From an uncultured Sutterella sp. (lineage in GTDB: Bacteria > Pseudomonadota > Gammaproteobacteria > Burkholderiales > Burkholderiaceae_F), in the NCBI GenBank assembly GCA_900544345.1, contig UQUR01000008.1, forward strand, positions 1-64,000: a stretch of DNA of 64,000 bases, given 5' to 3'. The position numbers and the translations under genes were made by a program. Under the pieces are notes generated by a model. The model ran no database searches. It saw only the letters and a program-made list of their open reading frames with translations, and was not told the origin of the DNA. Shown one piece after another: positions 10,232-19,274 of this stretch. The first letter of the stretch is position 1. Each line of letters starts with the position of its first letter.

Positions 10232-11145
10232 AAAGAAAGGGTCAAGCAGTCGACGGAGTGCTTTTACTCGATAAGCCCTACGCGATGACTTCAAACGCTG
10301 CGCTACAAACGGCCCGGCGTTTACTCAATGCTCAAAAGGCAGGTCATACCGGGACGCTTGATCCGTTGGCCAGCGGCCTTTTGGCACTCACTTTCGGTGA
10401 GGCTACGAAGTTTTCGGCTGATTTACTGCATGCAGATAAAACTTATGTGGCCGGTATCAAGTTGGGTCAAAAGACAACAACGGGGGACTTAGAAGGTGAA
10501 TTTATCCAGACTTGTCCGGTTAATCTTGGTCGGCAAGAGATTGAAAGTGTTTTGAGTCACTTTCGCGGAGAGATCCTTCAGGTTCCGCCCATGTTCTCAG
10601 CTTTGAAACGTGGAGGAAAGACCCTTTACGATTTAGCGCGTGAAGGGGTGAGCATTGAGCGCGAACCGCGTCCGGTGCGAATTGAAAAATTAGAGATTCT
10701 TGAATTTGCAGGAGAACTCCTGACAGTTGAAGTCACCTGTTCTAAGGGCACGTATATTCGTGTACTTGCCGAGGATATTGGTGAGGCGTTGGGATGTGGG
10801 GCTCACTTGGCAAGTTTAAGAAGGATCGGGGTAGGCGATTTGTCGATTGACAACAGCATTACTCTTGAAGCGCTCGAAGCGATGACGCTTTTAGAGCGCC
10901 GTAAAGTTTTAAAACCGCTCGATACGCTCATGCAGACGTTTCCAGCGGTTCACTTAAGCGAAAATGACCGCGTTCGGTTTTGCCACGGCCAGCGTTTGGC
11001 CTTAGGTTTACGAACCTGTCCGCGGGTCAGGGTTTACGGACCCGATAACATCATGGTGGGAACGGCCCGCGTCAATGAGCGCGGCGTGCTCGAACCCGAA
11101 AGATTAATTGCCAACAAGAAAGATATTGAGGCAACAAATGACTAG
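10228..11145 (+). CDS. truB: tRNA pseudouridine-55 synthase
   Basis: A 305-residue pseudouridine synthase that modifies U55 in the T loop of tRNAs. The catalytic aspartate is in GHTGTLDPLASG (Asp45). The substrate-binding KTYVAGIKLG and the C-terminal TruB/PUA-like region are present. The gene starts inside the rbfA stop and overlaps the start of typA by 8 bp. Confidence 0.97.
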   Translation: MKRKGQAVDGVLLLDKPYAMTSNAALQTARRLLNAQKAGHTGTLDPLASGLLALTFGEATKFSADLLHADKTYVAGIKLGQKTTTGDLEGEFIQTCPVNLGRQEIESVLSHFRGEILQVPPMFSALKRGGKTLYDLAREGVSIEREPRPVRIEKLEILEFAGELLTVEVTCSKGTYIRVLAEDIGEALGCGAHLASLRRIGVGDLSIDNSITLEALEAMTLLERRKVLKPLDTLMQTFPAVHLSENDRVRFCHGQRLALGLRTCPRVRVYGPDNIMVGTARVNERGVLEPERLIANKKDIEATND

Positions 11146-12991
11146 TACTCGTGCTATTCGCAATATCGCAATTATTGCGCACGTTGACCACGGCAAAACA
11201 ACCCTGGTTGACAAACTCCTGCGTGCGGCGGGCACTTTCCGTGCCAATCAAGAAGTCCAGGAACGTGTGATGGACAGCGGAGATTTGGAACGCGAACGCG
11301 GCATTACGATTTTGGCTAAAAATTGCGCCGTTGAATATGAAGGCACTCACATTAACATTATTGACACCCCGGGGCATGCAGACTTCGGTGGCGAAGTCGA
11401 ACGCGTGTTGTCGATGGTCGATGGTGTGTTGCTTTTGGTTGACGCAGTTGAAGGCCCAATGCCTCAAACGCGCTTTGTGACCCGCAAGGCTCTTGCTTTG
11501 GGATTGAAACCGATTGTGGTAATCAATAAGATTGACCGTCCGGGTTCTCGTCCCGATTGGGTTTTGAATCAAACTTTTGACCTTTTTGACAAGCTGGGCG
11601 CAACCGAAGAACAGTTGGACTTCCCGGTGATTTACTGTTCCGCTCTAGAAGGAGTAGCAGGCTTTAGCGACAATATTGAAGATCTTAAAAAGGTCGGCAA
11701 TATGCGCGCCATTTTCGATACTGTGATTGAAAAGGTGCCGGTTCGTGATGATGATCCGGATGGTCCCCTGCAGCTTCAGATTTGCTCTTTGGACTACTCG
11801 AGTTACGTGGGCAAAATTGGTATCGGTCGTGTGCACCGTGGTCGTATCCACGCTGGTGAAGAAGTTTGTGTGATGAACGGTCCTGACGATACGCCCAAGA
11901 AGGTTAAAGTCAATCAAATCCTTATGTTCGAAGGTTTGGACCGTAAGCTTGTTGACTCTGCCGAAGCTGGTGACATCGTGCTCATTAACGGTATTGAAGA
12001 GCTCTCCATCGGTACAACTATTACCGATGTGGAACATCCCGAGGCACTGCCACTTTTGAAAGTCGATGAGCCAACGCTTTCGATGAATTTCCAAGTCAAT
12101 ACCAGTCCCTTAGCTGGCCGAGAAGGTAAGTATGTGACGAGCCGCCAGATTCGTGAACGTTTGGAACGGGAACTGAAGTCCAACGTTGCAATGCGCATGA
12201 AACTTACCGATGACGAAACGGTATTCGAAGTTTGCGGTCGCGGTGAATTGCATCTGACGATTTTGATTGAAAATATGCGCCGCGAAGGTTACGAATTAGC
12301 CGTTTCCCGTCCGCGTGTGCTTCTCAAGGAAGTTAACGGTCAGAAGATGGAACCCTATGAAGTGCTGACCGTTGACGTTGAAGAAGAGCACCAAGGAGCC
12401 GTCATGGAAGAATTGGGCCGCCGTAAGGGCGATCTGCAGGATATGCAGCCTGACGGTAAGGGACGTGTTCGTCTTGAATACCGAATTCCTGCTCGAGGCC
12501 TGATCGGGTTCCAAAGTGAATTCATGACCATGTGCCGAGGCACAGGCATTATGAGTCACGTCTTTGATGACTATGGTCCGATCAAAGAAGGCGATGTAGG
12601 TGAACGCAGAAACGGTGTTCTGATCAGTCAGGATAACGGTGAAGCGGTAGCTTATGCTTTGTGGAAACTTCAGGATCGCGGTCGTATGTTTGTCAAGCCT
12701 GGCGATAAACTTTACGAAGGCATGATTATCGGTATTCACTCACGTGATAACGACATTGTTGTCAATCCGATTCGTGGCAAGCAGCTCACCAATATTCGTG
12801 CCTCTGGTACCGATGAAGCTATTCGTCTGGTGCCGCCCGTGCAGTTGACACTTGAAAGCGCGGTTGAGTTTATTAACGATGACGAGCTCGTTGAAATTAC
12901 GCCCCATACCATCCGCTTGAGAAAGCGCTACTTGACTGAAATTGACCGTCGCCGTCACGCTCGTGCCGAACGTGAGCAAAACGCTGGTTAA
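11138..12991 (+). CDS. typA: Ribosome-associated GTPase TypA/BipA
   Basis: A 617-residue translational GTPase of the BipA family, involved in 50S assembly and stress adaptation. G1 is AHVDHGKTT near residues 13-21, followed by the switch I motif [22 protein letters not shown] and [16 protein letters not shown]-like domains III and V precede the BipA-specific C-terminal domain ([15 protein letters not shown]). I take the ATG at 11138, which overlaps the truB stop. A TTG further upstream would give ten unconserved residues. It is the last gene of the rimP operon by spacing. Confidence 0.97.
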   Translation: MTSTRAIRNIAIIAHVDHGKTTLVDKLLRAAGTFRANQEVQERVMDSGDLERERGITILAKNCAVEYEGTHINIIDTPGHADFGGEVERVLSMVDGVLLLVDAVEGPMPQTRFVTRKALALGLKPIVVINKIDRPGSRPDWVLNQTFDLFDKLGATEEQLDFPVIYCSALEGVAGFSDNIEDLKKVGNMRAIFDTVIEKVPVRDDDPDGPLQLQICSLDYSSYVGKIGIGRVHRGRIHAGEEVCVMNGPDDTPKKVKVNQILMFEGLDRKLVDSAEAGDIVLINGIEELSIGTTITDVEHPEALPLLKVDEPTLSMNFQVNTSPLAGREGKYVTSRQIRERLERELKSNVAMRMKLTDDETVFEVCGRGELHLTILIENMRREGYELAVSRPRVLLKEVNGQKMEPYEVLTVDVEEEHQGAVMEELGRRKGDLQDMQPDGKGRVRLEYRIPARGLIGFQSEFMTMCRGTGIMSHVFDDYGPIKEGDVGERRNGVLISQDNGEAVAYALWKLQDRGRMFVKPGDKLYEGMIIGIHSRDNDIVVNPIRGKQLTNIRASGTDEAIRLVPPVQLTLESAVEFINDDELVEITPHTIRLRKRYLTEIDRRRHARAEREQNAG

Positions 12992-13003
12992 TGTCGGTTT
13001 GAA

Positions 13004-13390
13004 ATGAAGAAAAAGAAAATGCCCGCATTGTGTCCCTGTGGCAGTCAACTAGACTACGGGGATTGTTGCGGGCGTTTTCATGAGGGGACCCCGGTTCCCG
13101 ATGCCTTGACTCTGATGAAAAGCCGCTATAGTGCTTTTGTCAAAGGCCGCCCCGATTACCTTTTAAAAACCTGGCACGAGAGTACGCGTCCGCACGATTT
13201 GGATCTGTCTGAGCCCGTAAAATGGTTGGGACTTGAGATTTTGTCAAGCGAGGTACACGGTGATCACGCTACGGTTAGTTTCGTTGCTCGTGGAAAAATC
13301 AATGGAAGGGCCTTTAAGCAGGTCGAAAAGAGCCGTTTTGTGAAGGAAAATGGGCAGTGGTTTTATCTTGATGGAGAAGTGAGCAAATGA
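13004..13390 (+). CDS. YchJ-like SEC-C motif protein (UPF0225)
   Basis: A 128-residue protein of the YchJ family. The N-terminal SEC-C zinc motif is visible as CPCGSQLDYGDCC, followed by the family core LMKSRYSAFVKGRPDYLLKTWH and SRFVKENGQWFYLDGE. The E. coli homologue has a second SEC-C motif at its C-terminus that is missing here. The biochemical role is unknown. The ATG at 13019 is an alternative start. The stop overlaps the scpB start by 4 bp, suggesting coupling. Confidence 0.88.
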   Translation: MKKKKMPALCPCGSQLDYGDCCGRFHEGTPVPDALTLMKSRYSAFVKGRPDYLLKTWHESTRPHDLDLSEPVKWLGLEILSSEVHGDHATVSFVARGKINGRAFKQVEKSRFVKENGQWFYLDGEVSK

Positions 13391-14073
13391 CGCTTCAGGA
13401 AAACCCGAAATGGATTTTAGAAGGCGCGCTTCTCACCAGTGATGTCCCCCTGTCGGTTGCGACTCTGAGAGAGTGTTTGGATAAGCGCTTCACAAAGGCT
13501 CAGGTATTACAGCTTTTGGATGAACTTCAGACCGATTGGCAAGGCCGGGCGTTGGAGTTGCGTGAAGTGGGTGAAGGCCTTTGGCGTTTTCAGTCGGTTG
13601 CCGCTATGCGGGATATCCTCAGAAAACTTCATCCTGAAGAAGCGCAGAAATACACCCGCACTATCATGGAAACGCTTGCGGTGATTGCCTATCGGCAGCC
13701 TGTCACCCGCGGAGATATTGAAAAGATCCGCGGTGTCAGCGTGAATCCTAATGCTATTAAAACGCTTTTAGACCGTAACTGGATTGAAGTGATCGGACGG
13801 CGGGAAACAATCGGTCATCCTGAACTCTTTGCTACTACGAGGCAATTTTTGCTTGATTTAGGCTTAAATTCTTTGCAGGATTTACCGAGTATAGGCCCCG
13901 AAGAGGAACCTCAGCTTGAAGCTTTTGAATTATTCGAGGGGCAAACACAAACGGAAAATAAGGTCTCCAGAGCGGGCAAACTCAATGAACTAAAAGGTTT
14001 GGATGCCGAACACGCCCGATTGGAAAGCTTGATTGAGCCGTTAGATTTTGGAGACGATAACAATGGTCATTAA
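13387..14073 (+). CDS. scpB: Segregation and condensation protein B
   Basis: A 228-residue winged-helix kleisin-associated protein, partner of ScpA in the SMC-ScpAB condensin. The family core includes ETLAVIAYRQPVTRGDIEKI and IRGVSVN, followed by LLDRNWIEVIGRRETIGHP, all strongly conserved. No scpA is present in the window. The 3' end overlaps rluB, the usual neighbour of scpB in Proteobacteria. Confidence 0.95.
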   Translation: MTLQENPKWILEGALLTSDVPLSVATLRECLDKRFTKAQVLQLLDELQTDWQGRALELREVGEGLWRFQSVAAMRDILRKLHPEEAQKYTRTIMETLAVIAYRQPVTRGDIEKIRGVSVNPNAIKTLLDRNWIEVIGRRETIGHPELFATTRQFLLDLGLNSLQDLPSIGPEEEPQLEAFELFEGQTQTENKVSRAGKLNELKGLDAEHARLESLIEPLDFGDDNNGH

Positions 14074-15178
14074 AAAAACGACTCTCAATAGAAAACCGAT
14101 GGCAAAAAGAACGCCGTTTAGGGCACCTACTGCTAAAAAACGCACCGTTGCTCCGAAGCCATTGCCTGTAGCAGAGGCTTCGGTTGATTTATCTACTGTG
14201 CAACTGGGTGAGGCAAGTGAGAAGCTGCAAAAAGTGTTAGCTGATGCTGGAATCGGATCCCGTCGCGAGATGGAAGCCCTAATTGCCACGGGAGTCGTGA
14301 CAGTAAACGGTGACATTGCAAAAGTGGGTGACCGAGTCCGTGTTAATGATCAGATTCGCATTAAGGGACGCTTAATAAAGCGTGCAGCATTCGCTAGCGA
14401 GGTGCCTAAGGTGCTTTTGTACCATAAGCCTGCCGGTGAGATTGTCTCTATGGATGACCCACAGGGTAGGGCTAGCGTTTTCGATCGCCTCCCTAAGCTC
14501 AACGGTGAACGCTGGATTGCAGTGGGACGGCTTGACTTTAATACTGAGGGAGTTTTGCTTTTTACGACAAGTGGTGCGCTTGCCAATATGCTTATGCATC
14601 CGCGCTATCGTATCGAGAGAGAATATGCTGTGCGGGTTCAAGGCGAGTTAAGTGAAGAAAATAAATCTAAGCTTTTAAAAGGCATCAAGTTAGATGATGG
14701 GCTAGCTTCTTTTTCTCGAATTGAGGATATCGGCGGGGTGTCAACAAACCACTGGTACCGTGTGACATTGGCCGAAGGCCGAAATCGTGAAGTCAGACGT
14801 ATTTTTGAAGCTGTTGGTCTAACGGTTTCGCGTTTGATTCGTGTGCGATTCGGTGCGGTATTGTTACCTAAAGATTTGCCTCGCGGTGCAAAAATGCGAC
14901 TTTCTGACGACTGGGTCAAGGGTTGGATAGAAGATCTAAAGAATGGAAGCGCTCGTGCTGGTATTGTGCCCAGCAGTGCTAAAGGGCAGGTGCAAAAAGT
15001 TAGCACCCGTATAGCCAAAGCTGGAGTCGGGGCCAATAAAGGTGGGCGGAAATTTGCCGGCAAAAAAGATGTGTATGAAAAAGGTTATGAGGGTGTGGCA
15101 GAATCGAAAAAACGCACGGCCCGCCGTGTCATAAACGTTAACAAAACTGCTCGGGCAAGCAAGCGCACCAGCCGTTAA
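14063..15178 (+). CDS. rluB: 23S rRNA pseudouridine-2605 synthase (RluB family)
   Basis: A 371-residue RsuA/RluB-type pseudouridine synthase. An N-terminal basic extension is followed by an S4 domain (EKLQKVLADAGIGSRRE) and the catalytic domain with GRLDFNTEGVLLFT (catalytic Asp) and GRNREVRRIFEAVG. The C-terminal tail of about 70 residues is lysine/arginine-rich, as in other betaproteobacterial RluB. The ATG at 14063 has TTGGAGA upstream and overlaps scpB by 11 bp; a TTG at 14048 is less likely. RluE/RluF specificity cannot be excluded, but gene context favours RluB. Confidence 0.92.
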   Translation: MVIKKTTLNRKPMAKRTPFRAPTAKKRTVAPKPLPVAEASVDLSTVQLGEASEKLQKVLADAGIGSRREMEALIATGVVTVNGDIAKVGDRVRVNDQIRIKGRLIKRAAFASEVPKVLLYHKPAGEIVSMDDPQGRASVFDRLPKLNGERWIAVGRLDFNTEGVLLFTTSGALANMLMHPRYRIEREYAVRVQGELSEENKSKLLKGIKLDDGLASFSRIEDIGGVSTNHWYRVTLAEGRNREVRRIFEAVGLTVSRLIRVRFGAVLLPKDLPRGAKMRLSDDWVKGWIEDLKNGSARAGIVPSSAKGQVQKVSTRIAKAGVGANKGGRKFAGKKDVYEKGYEGVAESKKRTARRVINVNKTARASKRTSR

Positions 15179-15209
15179 AATGTGTACGACATTTTTGCAT
15201 TAAAGACTC

Positions 15210-16991
15210 ATGAGTAAAAAAACTATCGATCGCGTCCCAATTTTCAACGATCCCTATGTCAGACGGTTGATGTCTTATTTGCCGGAGCACAAAAAAGAAA
15301 TAGCTTTGGCAATTGTCTGCATGATTTTAGGGGCGGCAAGTTCTTCTTTGATTGCTCTTCTTTTGGGTAAACTGACGGATTTGGGTTTTTATGAACATAA
15401 TCCCAATATTGTTTGGCTTACACCAATTGGCTTAATCGGTATTACGATTTTGCACGGCGGAACCCAGTTTTTATCCAATTACCTCTTGCAGCGCGTAAGC
15501 CAGCAGGTCCTTGTGCGTATTCGCCGCCTGATGTTTGAGAGAATGATTCAGTGGTCTTCTCAAATGTATCAGCACTATATGTCGGGCAAAATTGTCTCCA
15601 AGTTTGTCAATGAAGCTTCAAGCGCTTTAGGAATGGCAGCTGAAATTCTGACAACCTTGGTGCGTGATTCACTGCAGATTATCTCTCTAGCCTGTATTTT
15701 GATTTACCACAATTGGCTTTTGACGTTGGTCACTCTTGTGGTAGCTCCCTTGCTTGCTCTTGTTTTGAAGTGGGTGAGTAAGACCGTGAAGCGCCTCACG
15801 ATGAGTTCTCAAAATACGCTCGGCGAGATGAGTGTCGCTATTCAGGAAGCCTATGAAGGGCAACGCGTTATCAAAATTTATGACGGTTATGAGTACGAGA
15901 AAAAGCGCTTTGGCTTAATTAATGAAAAACTCAAGTCTTATGCCGTGCGTATGCAGGCAGTAAAGTCTTTGGGCACGCCTTTGACCCAACTTGTGACCAT
16001 GATCGGCGTGTCGGTTGTCGTGGTGTTTGCTCTGACTCAGGCCCGTTTGGGGCAGCTCTCTATGGGTGAATTTACGACTTACCTTTCTGCCATGCTCTTG
16101 ATGATGCCTGCTATTCGTCACCTTTCTAGCCTAAACGGTTCTGTGGCTCGTATGTCTGCTGCCGCAGAAAGTGTTTTCAAGATGGTCGATGAACCCGCTG
16201 AGGAAGATACGGGAACTCAAACCTTGGAGCGTGCAACTGGTGCGGTGAGTTTTAGAAATGTTTGTCACACCTATGAAGGTGCCTCTCGCCCCGCAGTGGA
16301 AAACTTTACGCTCGATGTCAAGCCCGGAGAAATGATTGCTCTCGTAGGATCTTCCGGTTCCGGCAAGACCACACTTATTAATTTGATTCCACGATTCTGG
16401 ACAATGAGCTCAGGCGATATTTTGTTTGATGGAATCAGTCAGAAAGATTTAACGCTAAAAAGTCTTCGCGCTCAAATCTCTCTAGTGAGTCAAGATGTTG
16501 TGCTCTTTGACGATACGATTGCAGCCAACATCGCTTACGGAGTTAGAGATAAGGTGACCGATGAAGATATCCGTAAAGCCGCCGAAGCAGCTTACCTTTT
16601 ACCTTTTATTGAGTCTCTTCCCGATGGCTTTAATACTCGTGTTGGTGAGGGCGGCGCTAAATTGTCAGGTGGTCAGCGTCAGCGTATTTCCATTGCCCGA
16701 GCACTATTGAAAAATGCTCCGATTTTGCTTTTGGATGAAGCGACCAGTGCCCTGGATACAGAAAGTGAGAAGTATATTCAGGCCTCTCTTGATGAGCTGA
16801 TGGTCGGACGCACGAGCTTTGTGGTTGCTCACCGTCTATCAACGATTGAAGGGGCAGACCGCATTGTTGTGATGAAGGACGGCCATATTGTAGAGATAGG
16901 AACCCACAGGGAGTTGCTTGATAAGAATGGAGTTTATGCCAATCTTTACAAGATTCAGTTTGCCGATAGATGCACACACATTCATGCTTAG
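15210..16991 (+). CDS. msbA: Lipid A export ATP-binding/permease MsbA
   Basis: A 593-residue half-size ABC exporter that flips lipid A-core across the inner membrane. Six predicted membrane segments occupy residues 25-330. The nucleotide-binding domain carries Walker A GSSGSGKTT (about 380), the signature LSGGQRQR (about 485) and Walker B LLLDEATSALD. The sequence VSQDVVLFDDTIAANIAYG is typical of MsbA. lpxK, its common neighbour elsewhere, is 29 kb away. A terminator follows. Confidence 0.93.
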   Translation: MSKKTIDRVPIFNDPYVRRLMSYLPEHKKEIALAIVCMILGAASSSLIALLLGKLTDLGFYEHNPNIVWLTPIGLIGITILHGGTQFLSNYLLQRVSQQVLVRIRRLMFERMIQWSSQMYQHYMSGKIVSKFVNEASSALGMAAEILTTLVRDSLQIISLACILIYHNWLLTLVTLVVAPLLALVLKWVSKTVKRLTMSSQNTLGEMSVAIQEAYEGQRVIKIYDGYEYEKKRFGLINEKLKSYAVRMQAVKSLGTPLTQLVTMIGVSVVVVFALTQARLGQLSMGEFTTYLSAMLLMMPAIRHLSSLNGSVARMSAAAESVFKMVDEPAEEDTGTQTLERATGAVSFRNVCHTYEGASRPAVENFTLDVKPGEMIALVGSSGSGKTTLINLIPRFWTMSSGDILFDGISQKDLTLKSLRAQISLVSQDVVLFDDTIAANIAYGVRDKVTDEDIRKAAEAAYLLPFIESLPDGFNTRVGEGGAKLSGGQRQRISIARALLKNAPILLLDEATSALDTESEKYIQASLDELMVGRTSFVVAHRLSTIEGADRIVVMKDGHIVEIGTHRELLDKNGVYANLYKIQFADRCTHIHA

Positions 16992-17049
16992 CTCAATCGA
17001 TAGTTAGCTTCTGGCAAATTAAGAAAACTGTCTAAGCTGGTACTAGAAC

Positions 17050-17078
17050 AAAGGCCACGAATTAATCGTGGCTTTTGT
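17050..17078 (+). terminator. Terminator after msbA
   Basis: GCCACGA-ATTAA-TCGTGGC is a perfect 7-bp stem (17054-17072), followed by TTTTGTT. It lies about 60 bp after the msbA stop codon. Confidence 0.85.
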
Positions 17079-17196
17079 TCATTTTGGGTTTTGTTTGTCG
17101 CGATAGATGCAGATAAATGCTTAAAGCAGTTAGAGAAATTTAGTCGGTGATATTAAGCGAAGTCTACAATAAGCTTAATACGAAAAAGGATTTCCT

Positions 17197-18489
17197 ATGA
17201 CAATTAAACGTTTTAGCTTCGCTTACGGTTACGGTGTAAAGTCTTTCGATTACGAAGAAAGCGATATTTTAAAAATAGTTCATACAGAGGATTTTCCGCC
17301 GATTAAAAATCTTGAAGAGGAAATTAAATTGGCGATTGAGCATCCGATAGGATTGCCTCCGCTCTCAGAAATCATAAAACCAGGTGATACAGTTGCTTTT
17401 ATTTGTAATGACCCGACTCGGGTTGCTAATAGCAACGAATTTATGCCGGTTCTGCTAAAGGAAATGAATCGTTTAGGTGTGCCAGATGAGAATATGCGAA
17501 TTATTTTCTCACTGGGTACGCATCGCATTATGAGCCAAGAGGAGATGGTGCAGCAGGTTGGCTCCGAAGTGGCCTGTCGCATTAAGATGTATTGCAGTGT
17601 GGCTACTCACAATGAGGACTTTCGATACTTTGGCGAAACTAGCCGCGGCACACCTGTTTGGATTAATAAGCTTTTGTGTGATGTAGATCACATAATTATG
17701 ACCGGTACAATCGTTCATCACTATTTTTCAGGTTACGGCGGTGGTCGTAAGGCGATTTTGCCTGGATGCGCAGCTATGGAGACCGTTCGCAAAAACCATA
17801 GTTGGATGTTGGATCCTCGTGCTCAATTAGGTGTGCTCGATGGTAATCCCTGTTATGAAGACCAAATTGAAGGGGTATCGCTTTTTGCCAAAGGGCGTTC
17901 ACTTTTTCTTTTTAATGCAGTGTTAAATGCAAAAAGAGAGTTTTTAAAAATATTTGCCGGTCACTATATACAGGCTCATAAAATCGCCTGCCAATTTGTT
18001 GATCAAGTTTACGGTTGTGTTATTCCTAAAGAGGCAGATTTGGTCATTGCTTCCTGCGGAGGCTATCCCAAAGATATCAATGTCTATCAAACTCAAAAAA
18101 CGATGGACAATGCCGTGTGTGCAGTTCGAAAAGGTGGAGTAGTGATTTTGCTCTCTGAGTGTATCGAGGGTTCTGGATCAGAAAAGTTGGAAGAAACATT
18201 TAAGCGCCTGAAAACAGCAGAAGCAATTCGTGAAGAACTGGAAAATAACTTCCAAATTGGTGCAAATAAGGCTTATGCCATCACGCACCCGCAAGCCAAA
18301 GCTGATTTTATTTTAGTCACCAAGCTGAATAAAGCGATGGCTAAAACGATGCATTTTTTAGCGGCAACCGATACAGTTGAAGAGGCTCTTGCAATCGCTA
18401 AACAAAAGCTCGGAGACCACCCCTCAACAATCCTGATGCCAGACGGCTTGCTGACAGTACCGCGGTTAGGTAAACGTATAAATGAATAA
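17197..18489 (+). CDS. LarA-type (DUF2088) nickel-pincer racemase/epimerase family protein
   Basis: A 430-residue protein matching LarA, the lactate racemase that uses the nickel-pincer nucleotide cofactor. The catalytic and cofactor residues line up well: SLGTHR with His109, HHYFSGYGGGRKAILPG with His174/His175 and Lys185, and His201. These correspond to the LarA catalytic His108/His174, cofactor-linked Lys184 and His200. LarA homologues act on many 2-hydroxyacids and sugar acids, so lactate is only one option. The cofactor enzymes LarB, LarC and LarE are not in this window. A TACAAT at 17165 and AAAAAGGA before the ATG suggest its own transcription unit. Confidence 0.88.
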   Translation: MTIKRFSFAYGYGVKSFDYEESDILKIVHTEDFPPIKNLEEEIKLAIEHPIGLPPLSEIIKPGDTVAFICNDPTRVANSNEFMPVLLKEMNRLGVPDENMRIIFSLGTHRIMSQEEMVQQVGSEVACRIKMYCSVATHNEDFRYFGETSRGTPVWINKLLCDVDHIIMTGTIVHHYFSGYGGGRKAILPGCAAMETVRKNHSWMLDPRAQLGVLDGNPCYEDQIEGVSLFAKGRSLFLFNAVLNAKREFLKIFAGHYIQAHKIACQFVDQVYGCVIPKEADLVIASCGGYPKDINVYQTQKTMDNAVCAVRKGGVVILLSECIEGSGSEKLEETFKRLKTAEAIREELENNFQIGANKAYAITHPQAKADFILVTKLNKAMAKTMHFLAATDTVEEALAIAKQKLGDHPSTILMPDGLLTVPRLGKRINE

Positions 18490-18525
18490 AGAACTATCTA
18501 AAGCAGAAGTTCTTTAGATTAAAGT
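18488..18525 (+). terminator. Weak terminator after the larA-like gene
   Basis: AAAGAACT (18488-18495) pairs with AGTTCTTT (18508-18515), and a T run follows only after a further 12 bases. It overlaps the larA-like stop codon. The stem and spacing are suboptimal. Confidence 0.4.
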
Positions 18526-18547
18526 TTTTTTGAAAATTGTGGACCTT

Positions 18548-19036
18548 CTAGAGTATTTGGGCCAACGAAGAGACTGTATCTATATGCCCTTCAATCAAAA
18601 TCTTTGGATATCGCCCCTTGTAATGACGGCTTGCATTTTGCTTGCTATAAGTTCTTGGAATACGTACACATACGTTGTATACAGGTTTGCCATCTACTGT
18701 TTGAATACCGGCACCTTTCAGATAGCCATCGACTTGAGTCATGATGTCTTGATCATCAAAACCCCATTGAGTTTTTACTCGTTTATGAATTTCAGCAGAA
18801 CGACGGAATTCTTCTCGTGATGGGGAAGCGATTCGAACGAGTTCCATGTGGGTATTAAAGCTCTCTTTTGCACTTTCTGGATTGGATAAATCTTGATAGA
18901 TCTTCTGAATTTTTGGGTCTTTAATAATCGTATTTTGTGATTGAATCACTGAATCAGAAACATTAGGGACAACAGCCCACGAGGCGCTTGCCCAAACGGC
19001 TGCCAAAACGGCTAAAGTACAAGTCGAAATTCTCAT
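18548..19036 (-). pseudogene. Truncated M20-family metallopeptidase, N-terminal part only
   Basis: A 162-codon fragment with an intact signal peptide (MRISTCTLAVLAAVWASASWA) and the N-terminal third of a secreted M20/M28-type peptidase. It reads into the first metal-binding motif GHIDTV near residue 150 and then stops eight codons later. The Asp/Glu/His residues that complete the two-metal site and the dimerisation domain are absent. I translated the downstream 60 bp in the other frames and found no continuation, so this is a 3' deletion rather than one frameshift. It ends 59 bp from the convergent larA-like gene. It keeps a good ribosome-binding site (AGGAGAG), so a short secreted protein could still be made. 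Confidence 0.8.
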
Positions 19037-19063
19037 TGCAACTCTCCTAAATGTTGAGTTTTA

Positions 19064-19088
19064 ATTCATCTTGTATAAGTATGAATTG
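19064..19088. promoter_or_regulatory. Palindromic operator-like site 1 (AATTCAT-N11-ATGAATT)
   Basis: AATTCAT at 19064-19070 and ATGAATT at 19082-19088 form a 7+7 inverted repeat across an 11-bp spacer. It sits 28 bp upstream of the peptidase fragment start, where a promoter -10 or transcription start would be expected. The same half-sites and spacing recur at 19126-19150. Confidence 0.55.
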
Positions 19089-19125
19089 AAAAAAATATAG
19101 GAAATACAATGAGCTAGTAACTATT

Positions 19126-19150
19126 AATTCATATATCATATATATGAATT
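19126..19150. promoter_or_regulatory. Palindromic operator-like site 2 (11-bp perfect inverted repeat)
   Basis: AATTCATATAT-CAT-ATATATGAATT is an 11-bp perfect inverted repeat with a 3-bp centre. Its outer seven bases on each side are identical to site 1. The two sites are 62 bp apart centre to centre, close to six helical turns, so a dimeric regulator could bind both on one face of the DNA. Confidence 0.6.
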
Positions 19151-19274
19151 TATGATTAAGGGATGAGTAATTAAAAGAGAATGAATTCTGGATCAGTTCC
19201 AATAATTAAACAATTATTTTTCTGATCAGGACTGACAAAAAGAGAACAGGAATCTGCCCCCGAAAGTCTTCAGG

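Noticed and set aside
18530..18820. Plus-strand frame of 96 codons over the peptidase fragment
   Set aside because: It has no ribosome-binding site or recognisable domain and is antisense to the truncated M20 gene, whose signal peptide and motif are clear.
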